From Marinicella litoralis (GTDB lineage: Bacteria; Pseudomonadota; Gammaproteobacteria; Xanthomonadales; Marinicellaceae): a stretch of 64,000 nt of DNA. A program made the translations under genes and the position numbers. Within the stretch, counting starts at the first letter, position 1. The number at the start of each line of letters is the position of its first letter. The stretch spans positions 1,181,571-1,245,570 of the forward strand of contig NZ_NIHB01000001.1 of assembly GCF_002591915.1 (NCBI RefSeq). Direction: 5' to 3'. Shown here piece after piece: positions 25,432-34,686 of this stretch. Under the pieces are notes generated by a model. It had not been told where the DNA came from, made no database searches, and was given only the letters and a program-made list of their open reading frames with translations.

Positions 25432-27762
25432 ATGAACAAACAACAAATTTTAAATGAATGTATAGTTATATTTGATAAATACCTTCAAGTGAGTCTTAAG
25501 GAGTCAATGAAACTGACTTTGCAGGATTTGTTCAGTAAGGCAGAAGTGGCTGGTTCTAACCAAGAAGAACAAGAGTTATTCAATCTGTACCGTCAATTAA
25601 AAATAGGGGCCAAAGATTTTTCAATACAGTTGAGAGAAAAAATCAAAGCCATGCCGGAATTCATTTCGGCTGAAGTGAATAAATCAGACTCTAAAATGTC
25701 TTTGTCACTGGTTGAAGATGAAGAGCTGTCAATTTCATTGGCACTGACCCAATTAGATTCTACTTTAGAGGTCATGAGCCACGCTGAGTTGTACACGCTT
25801 GAAAAGCGAATGAATGTACTTTTTGGTAACGAGAAAATTGATAAAACCAACATGCCATTTTCTCCGGCATCAATTGTGTGGTTGTTCAGTCATGCCTTTA
25901 AGTCGATTGGTTTCGATGTCAAAGTAAAAACCCTGATTATCGATTTCATCATCAAAGAATTTGGTAAAAACATCAATGATGCTTACCACGACATCAATGA
26001 AGTATTCATAGCTGCTGGTATTTTACCGAACATTCAGCCTGAAGTGATCAAGCCTAGAAATAAAAAAAGTGAGGCGGTTGATCATGACAACCAAGTCGAG
26101 CAATCAGAGTCAGATGATGAACAACAAAATGACGGCAGTGATTCTGGTCAAAGAAACGGCAATACGGGCAGCCAATCCAATAGAAATCACCACCAACAAA
26201 GTGGCAGTCATGCCAATGCAGGCCAGAACACACCTCAAGAAAGTTATGGTATAGAAGATAACTCAGGTTACCAACAACGGCAGTATGACCCTGAAAGCAA
26301 AAGGTTGGTGGAGTCTATTTTTAATTTATTGTCACCAAGTCATGGTTCAGCTGTTGGGCATCAACAAGGTGGAGGCCAATCAGGTGGTGGTCAATCAGGT
26401 GGTGGTCAATCAGGCGGTGGGTCATTCAATAACACCCCCAGTGGTGCACCCGTACAAAACATCCCTGACAATGACTTTGACCAAGCATTGGCTCAAATTG
26501 CCAAAGAATCTGGCATTGTAGCCACCAGTAAAAACATCCATAATTTGAAGGAGATGTTGGCGGATCAAGTCAGGAACAACACCGGAAACTTTTACCCTGA
26601 GTTGTCTCCGAAACAAAACAAAACCTTAGACCTGATGGGCCTAGTCTATGACGAAATTGAAAACGATGAAACCATAGACACGCACATCAGATCGTCTTTT
26701 AATGCCATCAATGTTCCCTTGTTAAGGACGGCGATCAATGATGAGAGCTTTTTTATTGATTCAGGGCATCCAGCCAGAAAATTCATGGAGCTGTTGGTTG
26801 AGTCATCGCAAAAGTGGCATGGCACCAATGTCATCAAACAAATCCACCAATACAGTGACACAGCGGCCAAATCCTTTGATGGCACCACATCTTCATTTGT
26901 CAAAGCCTTGGATGAATTGTCTGATTATTTAAAGGTAACCAATACCCGAGCAGAAAGGGCTGAACAAAAATGGGTCAGTGCTGCTCAAGGCAAAGAAAAA
27001 ATGGATGTGACCAAGGCCGAGGTTGAGTCGCATTTAAATGAAATCTTGGAAGGCTGTGATATTAAGTTTGTCAAAGACATCATTCATCATGTCTGGCGAG
27101 ATTCATTGACCTTGACCCTGTTGAGAGAGGGTAAGGACTCCGAACAATGGGCGAAGAAAATACAGTCGGCAAAAACCATTGCACAAATTGGCAATAAAAA
27201 TCAATTTATGAACCTAACCGGGCCTGAGAAACTCAGCGCCATGCATCATTTAGACCAAACCATGGATGAGCTCGGTTTTTCAAAAAGAGACCGCATTTCT
27301 ACCAAAGACAACATCCACACTTGTTTGGGGTGGCAAGAAATTGGGGAGGACGAAGCGAAAAAAGAAGCACCGAAGCTTAAAAAAGTACTGTCTATTGATG
27401 AAGCCGTTAAAAGTGAAAAAATAGAAACGGCCAATAAAAAAATTGAAGAAATTCGTGAATTGAATGACGAAGAAAACGCCATGAAAGAACGGGTGGTTAA
27501 CTTACCGTATGGCACCATGTTCGATTTCATTATCAATCAACAAAACGATGTTTTAAGGCGAAAACTCAGTTGGGTCAGTACGATGAGTGAAAGTGTGTTG
27601 TTCGTCGACCTGGTTGGCCGACATCCGCATAAAATGAAACTACAAAGATTGGCGATTGATTTGTGCAGAAAAAACATCATTCGTGTAGAATTGCCAGAAG
27701 GTGGTTATTTCAAAAATGCATTGAATAAAATCATCGGAAGGCTAAAGAGTATGGCAGCTTAA
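25432..27762 (+). CDS. DUF1631 family protein
   Basis: The 776-residue soluble protein matches the DUF1631 family of gammaproteobacteria: an N-terminal helical half with MKLTLQDLFSKAEVAGSNQEE, a low-complexity middle (about 205-335, rich in Gln, Ser, Gly and Asn) and a helical C-terminal half with FMELLVESSQKWHGT and LWISMN-free DUF1631 motifs such as LPYGTMFDFI. The C-terminal LSWVSTMSESVLFVDLVGRHP resembles the PilZ-like segment seen in this family. The ATTCCC/GGGAAT hairpin at 25386-25402 lies upstream. The downstream gene encodes a PilZ protein 20 bases after the stop, suggesting a link to c-di-GMP signalling. Function is unproven. Confidence 0.82.
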   Translation: MNKQQILNECIVIFDKYLQVSLKESMKLTLQDLFSKAEVAGSNQEEQELFNLYRQLKIGAKDFSIQLREKIKAMPEFISAEVNKSDSKMSLSLVEDEELSISLALTQLDSTLEVMSHAELYTLEKRMNVLFGNEKIDKTNMPFSPASIVWLFSHAFKSIGFDVKVKTLIIDFIIKEFGKNINDAYHDINEVFIAAGILPNIQPEVIKPRNKKSEAVDHDNQVEQSESDDEQQNDGSDSGQRNGNTGSQSNRNHHQQSGSHANAGQNTPQESYGIEDNSGYQQRQYDPESKRLVESIFNLLSPSHGSAVGHQQGGGQSGGGQSGGGQSGGGSFNNTPSGAPVQNIPDNDFDQALAQIAKESGIVATSKNIHNLKEMLADQVRNNTGNFYPELSPKQNKTLDLMGLVYDEIENDETIDTHIRSSFNAINVPLLRTAINDESFFIDSGHPARKFMELLVESSQKWHGTNVIKQIHQYSDTAAKSFDGTTSSFVKALDELSDYLKVTNTRAERAEQKWVSAAQGKEKMDVTKAEVESHLNEILEGCDIKFVKDIIHHVWRDSLTLTLLREGKDSEQWAKKIQSAKTIAQIGNKNQFMNLTGPEKLSAMHHLDQTMDELGFSKRDRISTKDNIHTCLGWQEIGEDEAKKEAPKLKKVLSIDEAVKSEKIETANKKIEEIRELNDEENAMKERVVNLPYGTMFDFIINQQNDVLRRKLSWVSTMSESVLFVDLVGRHPHKMKLQRLAIDLCRKNIIRVELPEGGYFKNALNKIIGRLKSMAA
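26368..26424 (+). repeat. 15-base tandem repeat in the DUF1631 gene
   Basis: Three 15-base units (26368-26382, 26383-26397, 26398-26412; form GGTGGTGGTCAATCA) and a partial fourth encode a G-G-G-Q-S array. Copy number is likely to vary between strains by slippage without breaking frame. Confidence 0.9.
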
Positions 27763-27782
27763 TCAGAGATATGGAAAAATAA

Positions 27783-28112
27783 ATGACCGAAAAAAGAATA
27801 AATAAAAGAGTCAATCCACCAGATGGTTCTATCGTAGTTAACCAAATCAATGGCAAGGTATTGGGTAAAATTATTGATGTGTCTGCGGGAGGTTTTTTGT
27901 TGGCCGGAAGGGAAAAGTACAGTGCTGGTATGATCTTTCAGCTGAACTTGATCTTGGAAGTCAATCCGCAAGTGTCTTTGTCAGTGGGTGCAGAATGTAT
28001 ATGGTCTGACCCCCAAACCAGTGGTCTGACATTTGGGGGCTTTCAAATCATTGATATATCAGGGCAAGACAATCAAACCCTCAATGACATCATTGATCAA
28101 ATAGATCACTGA
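27783..28112 (+). CDS. PilZ domain protein, likely c-di-GMP receptor
   Basis: The 109-residue protein is a single PilZ domain. Both c-di-GMP-binding elements are intact: R-x-x-x-R at residues 5-9 (KRINKR) and D-x-S-x-x-G in DVSAGGFLL. It follows the DUF1631 gene by 20 bases and is probably co-transcribed. Its 3' end overlaps the convergent tolC gene by seven bases. It would bind c-di-GMP and regulate a partner by contact; the adjacent DUF1631 protein is the obvious candidate, but this is inferred only from position. Confidence 0.9.
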   Translation: MTEKRINKRVNPPDGSIVVNQINGKVLGKIIDVSAGGFLLAGREKYSAGMIFQLNLILEVNPQVSLSVGAECIWSDPQTSGLTFGGFQIIDISGQDNQTLNDIIDQIDH

Positions 28113-29458
28113 ACTGTTAACATGGCATTGACGTTTACAATGTCTTCTTGTTGTAAAACGCCTGCGGCTCTTTTCAGTCTCAATATATTTAACAGGTAAT
28201 CGTGTTTGGCTCGTGAATAATCTCTTTGCGCTTGGTATAAGCTTCTTTGTGAATTGAGTACTTCAACGATGTTTCTGGTGCCTACTTCAAACCCTGCTGC
28301 TGTGGCTTCCTCGGCGCTTTTTGCTGAGACAACTGCCAGTTGCCTGGCTTGAACAGAGCTCCAGCCTGCTTCAACATTGTGCACTGCATTTCTGACATTC
28401 CTCACAGTCGAAAACGTGGTTTGGTCTAAGTTTTCCATGGCGGCTTTGTATTCAAGTCTGGCTTGGCGTGTCAATGAAGAGGTTCTGCCACCAGAGAAAA
28501 TAGGCACGCTGACATTCAAGGAAATGGAATTTGAATCTCTTTCACTGTCAGGAAATTCTCTTAAGACCACTGTACCATCAGCTTGCGGCTGCAGAAATGA
28601 ACTGCCTTTGGAATTATTGGTCGATAAGTTGGCTGACAAATCCACGGTTGGAAAGTGGCCAGATTGTTGTTGTTTAACCGTATATTCAGCCAATTCGGCA
28701 TCGATTTTAGCCACACCCAAATCTGGGTTGTTTGATAAAGCCAAGATTTCCCATGCTTTGATGTCATTTTCTGATAAGTTGACTTGTTCAATGTTATCAG
28801 GCAATGAATTTAAGCTGGCATAATAGGTCTGGGTTATTTCATACAGGGCTTCTTTGGTGTCATCTAACAAGTTTTTCGCATTGATCACGCTGGCTCTAGA
28901 ACCATCGTATTGTGCACGAGCTTCATGTACATCGGTGATGGCAGCCAAACCAACTTCATAGCGTTGTTCTGCTTGATCTAATTGGCGTTGAATGGCCTTT
29001 TCTTCAGACTCAGCAAATTTAACAGCATCAATATTGGTTAAGACATCAAAATAACTTTGCGCCAACCTGATTAAAAATTCTTGTTGAGCCACATCGTATT
29101 GCGCCATGCCTCTGGCTTTTCGTAAATCAGCTTGACGTAAACCAATGAAGTTGGCATGGTCGTAAACGGATTGATTTAACGACAAGGTCCATCCATCAGA
29201 TTCAGATTTATCAGGGTTGCTGACGGTACCGTCACTGTAAGTGGTTTTGGAGTCAGACTCAGACTTTGACCAAGAGCCTGATACTTGCGGCAAGAAATTT
29301 GCCATGGCTTGTTTTTTGCTTTCAAGTGAAGCTTGCTGATTGTATTGAGCCGCTTTCAGTTGGGGATCTCTTTCAAGTGCTACATTGAGAACGTCAACCA
29401 AGTCTTCTGCCACTGCGGTTCCAGCAACTAAGGTGCTTAATAGGAATAATTTTTTCAT
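28106..29458 (-). CDS. tolC: TolC family outer membrane efflux protein
   Basis: The 450-residue protein has a signal peptide (MKKLFLLSTLVAGTAVAED) and the TolC repeat structure: LNVALERDPQLKAAQYNQQ, SLNQSVYDHANFIG, RYEVGLAAITDVHEARAQYD and, in the second half, GFEVGTRNIVEVLNSQRSLY. It would form the trimeric outer-membrane duct for type I secretion or drug efflux. It lies five bases downstream of the methyltransferase gene, an arrangement (pcm-like then tolC) that I have seen in other gammaproteobacteria. No adaptor or pump genes are in this operon. Confidence 0.93.
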   Translation of the reverse strand: MKKLFLLSTLVAGTAVAEDLVDVLNVALERDPQLKAAQYNQQASLESKKQAMANFLPQVSGSWSKSESDSKTTYSDGTVSNPDKSESDGWTLSLNQSVYDHANFIGLRQADLRKARGMAQYDVAQQEFLIRLAQSYFDVLTNIDAVKFAESEEKAIQRQLDQAEQRYEVGLAAITDVHEARAQYDGSRASVINAKNLLDDTKEALYEITQTYYASLNSLPDNIEQVNLSENDIKAWEILALSNNPDLGVAKIDAELAEYTVKQQQSGHFPTVDLSANLSTNNSKGSSFLQPQADGTVVLREFPDSERDSNSISLNVSVPIFSGGRTSSLTRQARLEYKAAMENLDQTTFSTVRNVRNAVHNVEAGWSSVQARQLAVVSAKSAEEATAAGFEVGTRNIVEVLNSQRSLYQAQRDYSRAKHDYLLNILRLKRAAGVLQQEDIVNVNAMLTVQ

Positions 29459-29463
29459 AATTT

Positions 29464-30102
29464 TTAGAGTTTAAATGTAGGTTGTTGATCGGCTTTTATA
29501 AGTTTGCCAACCATTGTGTCGAAATGTGATGTATAGACTGCAGCCGATTGATACATTCTGGCTTCCATGATGGGTTCGTCACCAATGATGGCAAATACTT
29601 GGCCATCAGGATTTAACCAATCAAAGACGGCTGCTGGTACTTCATCTAATGCACCGGTGATGATGACCCGATCGTATTTTTGTTGTGGGTTAAATTGATA
29701 AAAATCTGCGGTTTCGCAAGTCACATTTTCGATTTGATTTTCTTTGAGTTTTTGTTTTGCGGTTTGGGTGAAGTCTTCAATGATGTCAATTGAATGGACA
29801 TAGTTCACCAGTCGGCTGATCAGTGCCGTCACATAGGCACTGCCAGTACCTACTTCCAACACCAGTTGTGAAGGGTTTAAATCCAACGCTTGTAACATGC
29901 GACCTTCTACCACAGGTTTCATCATGCTTTGATTGTGACCAATGGGTAGGGCCAAATCTGCGAAAGCCAGTTTACGTTGAGGAACTTGCACAAATTCTTC
30001 TCTTTGAACCAATAGCATGGCATTCAAAATGTCTTTGTTGATCACGTCCCAAGAACGCACTTGTTGCGTTACCATATTGTGTCTTGCTTTATCAAAATTC
30101 AT
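29464..30102 (-). CDS. Protein-L-isoaspartate O-methyltransferase family protein
   Basis: The 212-residue protein has the PCMT fold: start RHNMVTQQVRSWDV, LALPIGHNQSMMKPVVEGRML and SAM-binding LEVGTGSAYVTAL, with YDRVIITGALDEVP. The usual GTGSGY is GTGSAY here. Methylation of isoaspartyl residues repairs aged proteins, but many homologues beside tolC have no proven activity. It heads the two-gene unit with tolC and is divergent from rsmG. It is soluble. Confidence 0.87.
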   Translation of the reverse strand: MNFDKARHNMVTQQVRSWDVINKDILNAMLLVQREEFVQVPQRKLAFADLALPIGHNQSMMKPVVEGRMLQALDLNPSQLVLEVGTGSAYVTALISRLVNYVHSIDIIEDFTQTAKQKLKENQIENVTCETADFYQFNPQQKYDRVIITGALDEVPAAVFDWLNPDGQVFAIIGDEPIMEARMYQSAAVYTSHFDTMVGKLIKADQQPTFKL

Positions 30103-30226
30103 GTTTTTTAATTCGCCTTTTTTGTTATGATGTGATGATCATATCCTTGAATGAACAACCCGAAGGTTATCTTAATATTAGCTTACGGATATAAAACTTC
30201 ATATCATGGGTTAAAAGTCACATTTT

Positions 30227-30883
30227 ATGATACTTTCATCAATGAACGAAGCCAAATTAATAAAGTTACAAACAAATAGACTGATTTCAGGTATGGAACA
30301 ACTCGCTTTGCCCACTGAAAATGCACCGATTATTATGGCGTACCTGTTGTTGTTACAAAAATGGAACAAAGCATACAACATGACTTCTATAGATGAACTG
30401 GGTCAAATGGTTACCCACCATGCCTTGGATGCACTGGCAGTGGCGAACCATTATCAAGGCCAGCGTATCATTGATGTAGGTACTGGTGGCGGCATACCTG
30501 GGTTTATTTTAGCCATCATGTTCCCTGAAAAACATTTGGTGTTGTTAGATGCCGTAGGTAAAAAGGCACGTTTCATGCGACAAGTTAAACGTGAGTTGGG
30601 CTTGGTAAACACCGAAATAGTTCATCAACGGGTGGAAAATTATTTTCCAGAAGAAAAATTTGATGTGGTAACATCACGTGCTTTTTCAGAGTTGAATCAG
30701 TTTTTGCAGGTGACAGCCCATTTAGGTGGCATCAAATGCCAGTATTTGGCCATGAAGGGGCCAAAAACAGAGACTCTGAAATCAGGATTGCCTTTCAAGC
30801 AGACCGCTTTGTGGGAAATCAAAGTGCCTTTTTTAGACGTTGAAAGAAAGTTATACCAATTTGAAAAAACCCATGAAAATTAA
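30227..30883 (+). CDS. rsmG: 16S rRNA (guanine-527-N7)-methyltransferase RsmG
   Basis: The 218-residue product contains WNKAYNMTSIDE, the SAM-binding IIDVGTGGGIPGFILAI, VLLDAVGKKARFMRQV and VTSRAFSEL, all characteristic of RsmG. It methylates G527 in 16S rRNA. A second ATG at 30242 gives a product five residues shorter; no strong ribosome-binding site decides between them. Its end overlaps the parA start by 11 bases, the classic rsmG-parA-parB order. Confidence 0.95.
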   Translation: MILSSMNEAKLIKLQTNRLISGMEQLALPTENAPIIMAYLLLLQKWNKAYNMTSIDELGQMVTHHALDALAVANHYQGQRIIDVGTGGGIPGFILAIMFPEKHLVLLDAVGKKARFMRQVKRELGLVNTEIVHQRVENYFPEEKFDVVTSRAFSELNQFLQVTAHLGGIKCQYLAMKGPKTETLKSGLPFKQTALWEIKVPFLDVERKLYQFEKTHEN

Positions 30884-31643
30884 AAACAAAATCATTGCAG
30901 TTGCTAACCAAAAAGGCGGAGTGGGCAAAACCACAACCACAGTTAATTTGGCGGTGGGATTGGCTCAATTAGGAAAAAAAGTTTTGTTGATAGACCTTGA
31001 TCCGCAAGGCAATGCGACCATGGCATGTGGCACCGACTCTAGAAATTTAACGGTTTCTGCCTGTGAGTTATTGATGGATGAGTGTGAAGCAAAAGACGCC
31101 ATCATCAAAACGGAATTGTTGGATGTGATTGGTTCAAACACCAACCTGACTGCCGCAGAGCTTCAAATGATGGAATATGAAGACCCACAAACAATTCTGA
31201 AACAGCAATTGTTGCCGGTGGTTGAAAATTACGACTTCATCTTAATTGATTGTCCACCATCACTCAGTATATTAACCATCAATGCATTAACGGCTGCTCA
31301 CAGTGTTTTGATACCTATGCAATGTGAATATTATGCCCTGGAGGGTTTGACTTCATTGTTGGACACCATTGAACGGGTCAAGCAAACAGTCAATCCAGAA
31401 TTGGAGATTGAAGGCTTGTTGCGAACCATGTTTGATGGACGGAATAATTTGGCCAATGATGTGGCCGCCCAAATCAGCGAGCATTTTGGTTCAAAAGTAT
31501 TCATGACTGTGGTCCCACGAAATGTGAAAGTGGCCGAAGCGCCCAGTTTTGGTCAATCAGCCATTGAATACGATCAGTTGTCCAGAGGTGCGGTTGCATA
31601 CAAAGGTTTGGCCAGTGAATTACTAAGGAGGAATCATGCCTGA
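30873..31643 (+). CDS. parA: Chromosome partitioning ATPase ParA
   Basis: The 256-residue protein begins MKIKNKIIAVANQKGGVGKT, with the deviant Walker A KGGVGKTT, DLDPQGNATMACG and IDCPPSLSILT (Walker B). It dimerises on ATP and moves ParB-parS complexes to segregate origins. Start 30873 is preferred over an in-frame upstream start at 30840 because it aligns with family members. It overlaps rsmG upstream and parB downstream by 8 bases. Confidence 0.96.
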   Translation: MKIKNKIIAVANQKGGVGKTTTTVNLAVGLAQLGKKVLLIDLDPQGNATMACGTDSRNLTVSACELLMDECEAKDAIIKTELLDVIGSNTNLTAAELQMMEYEDPQTILKQQLLPVVENYDFILIDCPPSLSILTINALTAAHSVLIPMQCEYYALEGLTSLLDTIERVKQTVNPELEIEGLLRTMFDGRNNLANDVAAQISEHFGSKVFMTVVPRNVKVAEAPSFGQSAIEYDQLSRGAVAYKGLASELLRRNHA

Positions 31644-32556
31644 AAAGATGACCAAGAAAAAACTCAGTAAGAAAAAAGTCAGCAAAAAAATGGCACGAAA
31701 AAGTGGTTTAGGGCGAGGCTTGGATGCATTGCTTGGCAGCCGCAATTCCAGCCAAGCTACTGAGGCTGGATCAGCTGAAACCAGTGAGTTACAAAACTTA
31801 GGTATTGAGCAACTACAACCCGGTCAATATCAGCCCAGAAGTATTATGGACCAAGCCAAATTACAAGAATTGGCGGATTCAATCAAAGCACAAGGCATTG
31901 TGCAACCGATTGTGGTCAGGAAATTAACCAACAATCAATATGAAATCATCGCCGGCGAGAGGCGTTGGCGTGCTGCCCAGTTGGCACGGTTGTCTGAAGT
32001 GCCTGTATTGGTTAAGCAGGTTGATGACCGACAAACCATTGCCATGGCGTTGATTGAAAACATTCAAAGAGAAGACCTCAACCCACTGGAAGAGGCGATG
32101 GCTTTACAAAGGTTGATTGATGAATTCAGTATCACCCATGCTGAAGCGGCTGAAGCGGTTGGTCGTTCAAGGGTGGCTGTCAGTAATTTATTGCGATTGC
32201 TGGAGTTGACCAAACAAGTCAAAGCCATGTTGAATGATGGCTTGTTGGAAATGGGTCACGCACGTTGTCTGTTGTCTTTAGAAGCACAGCAACAATTGGT
32301 GGCGGCCAATGAAATCATTGCCAAAAAGATGTCAGTTAGACAAGCAGAGGCATTGGTGAAGTCTCTGAAGAATCCTGTAAAACAAAAACCCAAAACCGAA
32401 GCCAAGTCTGCAGACATTCGACATTTGGAGCAGCAATTGACTGAAAAATTATGTGCTCAAGTTGAAATTCAGCACAGCAGCAAAGGCAATGGAAAGTTGG
32501 TCATTCATTACCACGGATCTGATGAATTGGACGGTATTTTAAATCGCATCAAGTGA
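31636..32556 (+). CDS. parB: Chromosome partitioning protein ParB
   Basis: The 306-residue protein follows AAGGAGGAATC, an excellent site. It has a Lys-rich N-terminus (residues 1-22), the GLGRGLDALLG ParA-interaction segment, the ParB/Srx CTPase core with AGERRWRAAQLA and NIQREDLNPLEEA, a helix-turn-helix (HAEAAEAVGRSRVAVSN) and a C-terminal dimerisation region. It loads on parS and spreads. I saw no perfect 16-base parS site in the window. parAB are normally within about 15 percent of the chromosome of the origin. Confidence 0.96.
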   Translation: MPEKMTKKKLSKKKVSKKMARKSGLGRGLDALLGSRNSSQATEAGSAETSELQNLGIEQLQPGQYQPRSIMDQAKLQELADSIKAQGIVQPIVVRKLTNNQYEIIAGERRWRAAQLARLSEVPVLVKQVDDRQTIAMALIENIQREDLNPLEEAMALQRLIDEFSITHAEAAEAVGRSRVAVSNLLRLLELTKQVKAMLNDGLLEMGHARCLLSLEAQQQLVAANEIIAKKMSVRQAEALVKSLKNPVKQKPKTEAKSADIRHLEQQLTEKLCAQVEIQHSSKGNGKLVIHYHGSDELDGILNRIK

Positions 32557-32674
32557 ATTTAAACGAGCGTTTAATTTTTTACTAAAAAATACCTTTTGAT
32601 TGGCTGTTTTGCTTGATTTTATCGGGTTGAAAGGTTAAGGTTTGCCACCAATTTTTCTCTTGGATAAAATTCGC

Positions 32675-34423
32675 ATGAGCACAACGAACCAAGCCTTAGC
32701 CGACTGGGTTAAACAAGTTGCTGAACTCACCCAACCCGATCAAATCTATTGGTGTGATGGCAGTGAAGCTGAAGATCAGAAATTCAATCAAATGCTGTTA
32801 GATGATGGCAGTTATAAACAGCTCAATTCTGAAACCCATCCCAATTGCTACTTGCATTTATCTGATTCACAAGATGTTGCACGGGTTGAACACTTGACGT
32901 TTATCTGCACCCAAAAAGAAGTGGATGCAGGGCCTAACAACCATTGGATGGATCCAGCGGCAGCGCACGATAAGATTGATGCTTTATTTGCTGGCTGTAT
33001 GAAAGGCAGAACCATGTATGTCATTCCTTATTGCATGGGACCTATTGATTCACCGATTGCTCGATGTGGTGTTGAGATCACTGACAGTGCTTATGTGGTG
33101 CAAAATATGCGCTTGATGACCAGAATGGGTCAGGCTGCATTGTCGCGGATTGAACAAGAGGGTGGCTTTGTCAAAGGATTGCACTCAACCGGTGAATTGG
33201 ATCCCAATCGCCGTTTTATCATGCATTTTCCAGAAGAGCTGAGCATCAAAAGCTTTGGTTCAGGTTATGGTGGCAATGCTTTATTGGGTAAGAAATGCCA
33301 TGCTTTAAGGATTGCTTCCTATCAAGCCAAAACCGAAGGTTGGTTGGCTGAGCATATGTTGATTTTGGGTATCAAGACACCCGCAGGTAAACAACATTAT
33401 GTGGCCGCTGCCTTCCCATCAGCTTGCGGTAAAACCAATTTGGCGATGTTGATTCCACCAGAAGGTTACCTGAAAGATGGTTGGGAAATCAGCACCGTCG
33501 GTGATGACATTTGTTGGATGAGACCGGGTGAAGATGGTCGCTTGTGGGCGATTAACCCTGAAGCCGGATTTTTCGGCGTGGCACCTGGAACTGCCAAAGA
33601 AACCAATCCCAATGCTTTGGCGATGTTATACCAAGACACTATATTCACCAATGTTGCAGAAACAGCAGACGGTCAACCTTGGTGGGAAGGTTTGGATGAC
33701 CGCACGCCCCAAACGGATTGGCAAGGCAGACCATATGATCCAGCCAATGGTCCAGCAGCACACCCTAATTCTAGATTTACTGTATCAGCCAAACGATGTC
33801 CAAGTTATTCAGCAGAATCTGAATCCGCCACTGGCGTGCCGATTGATGCCATTATATTTGGTGGCCGCAGAGCCAGTTTGGTGCCATTGGTGACCGAAGC
33901 CAGAAGTTGGGATCACGGTGTTTTGATGGGTGCCACTGTGGCTTCTGAAACCACTGCAGCAGCGACCGGCGCTGTGGGTGTGGTCAGACGCGACCCAATG
34001 GCAATGAAACCATTTTGTGGTTATCACTTTGGCGATTACTGGGGACATTGGGTTGGGATGAAAAACCAAGCCAATAAATTACCTAAAGTATTCACCGTCA
34101 ATTGGTTCAGAAAAGATGAAAAAGGTCAATTCATGTGGCCTGGTTTTGGTGAAAACATGCGTGTTTTAGAGTGGATCATTGGTCGTTGTGATAATCAATT
34201 AGGCGCCAATGAAACAGCCATTGGTTTATTGCCATCCAGTCAAGACATCAATACCAAAGACTTAGGTATGGATTTATCGGTTTTGGATGAGTTGTTAAAA
34301 GTGGATAAAAGCGCTTGGAAAGACGAAGTCACTTCTGTGGAAGGGTTTTTAAGGAATTATGGCAGCCGTGTTCCTGGCGAGTTGTTCCGAGAGTTGAAAG
34401 AGATTGATGATCAGTTAAGTTGA
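32675..34423 (+). CDS. pckG: Phosphoenolpyruvate carboxykinase (GTP)
   Basis: Starting at 32675 (MSTTNQALADWVKQVAELT) the product is 582 residues, as usual for GTP-type enzymes; the upstream in-frame start at 32642 has no support. The kinase P-loop is FPSACGKTNLAML, the PEPCK-specific loop is seen in GSGYGGNALLGKK, and nucleotide-site residues occur in WFRKDEKGQF and WPGFGENMRVLEW. It converts oxaloacetate to phosphoenolpyruvate for gluconeogenesis, which with the long-form GAPDH fits growth on amino acids or organic acids. A strong terminator follows. Confidence 0.96.
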   Translation: MSTTNQALADWVKQVAELTQPDQIYWCDGSEAEDQKFNQMLLDDGSYKQLNSETHPNCYLHLSDSQDVARVEHLTFICTQKEVDAGPNNHWMDPAAAHDKIDALFAGCMKGRTMYVIPYCMGPIDSPIARCGVEITDSAYVVQNMRLMTRMGQAALSRIEQEGGFVKGLHSTGELDPNRRFIMHFPEELSIKSFGSGYGGNALLGKKCHALRIASYQAKTEGWLAEHMLILGIKTPAGKQHYVAAAFPSACGKTNLAMLIPPEGYLKDGWEISTVGDDICWMRPGEDGRLWAINPEAGFFGVAPGTAKETNPNALAMLYQDTIFTNVAETADGQPWWEGLDDRTPQTDWQGRPYDPANGPAAHPNSRFTVSAKRCPSYSAESESATGVPIDAIIFGGRRASLVPLVTEARSWDHGVLMGATVASETTAAATGAVGVVRRDPMAMKPFCGYHFGDYWGHWVGMKNQANKLPKVFTVNWFRKDEKGQFMWPGFGENMRVLEWIIGRCDNQLGANETAIGLLPSSQDINTKDLGMDLSVLDELLKVDKSAWKDEVTSVEGFLRNYGSRVPGELFRELKEIDDQLS

Positions 34424-34451
34424 TCGACACCAACAACTTTCAAATTTAAAA

Positions 34452-34477
34452 AGCCCTGATATTCAGGGCTTTTTTTG
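34452..34477 (+). terminator. Intrinsic terminator after pckG
   Basis: AGCCCTGA (34452-34459) and TCAGGGCT (34463-34470) form a perfect 8-base stem with a TAT loop, followed by a run of T residues. Confidence 0.92.
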
Positions 34478-34522
34478 TGGCCGCTGGTATTTTTTCAATA
34501 ATTCATGTCATTGGGCGCTTTA

Positions 34523-34551
34523 TTGTGACAAATACAACCATTCTGTCACAA
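34523..34551. promoter_or_regulatory. Perfect inverted repeat upstream of the secreted nuclease gene
   Basis: TTGTGACA (34523-34530) and TGTCACAA (34544-34551) are perfect inverted copies, 13 bases apart. This spacing is too wide for a CRP box (TGTGA-N6-TCACA). It could be an operator for the nuclease gene, whose start is 136 bases downstream. Confidence 0.4.
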
Positions 34552-34686
34552 AGCAATGATAAAATTATTGCTTAAATATAAGCACACCTAGACATTCAAT
34601 CACTGATTCCTTATGACATGGTCAAATGGGCCTGGAGTTTCGAACGTCTTTACTGATGAAAAAAAGAGGCAATTTAGGCACATATT

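Noticed and set aside
26368..26424. CRISPR array
   Set aside because: The units are contiguous 15-base in-frame coding repeats without spacers. No CRISPR-type array was seen anywhere in the window.
30103..32674. parS sites near parAB
   Set aside because: I found no TGTTTCACGTGAAACA-like 16-mer in or near the operon.
34523..34551. CRP binding site upstream of the nuclease gene
   Set aside because: The halves TGTGA and TCACA are present but 17 bases apart instead of 6.
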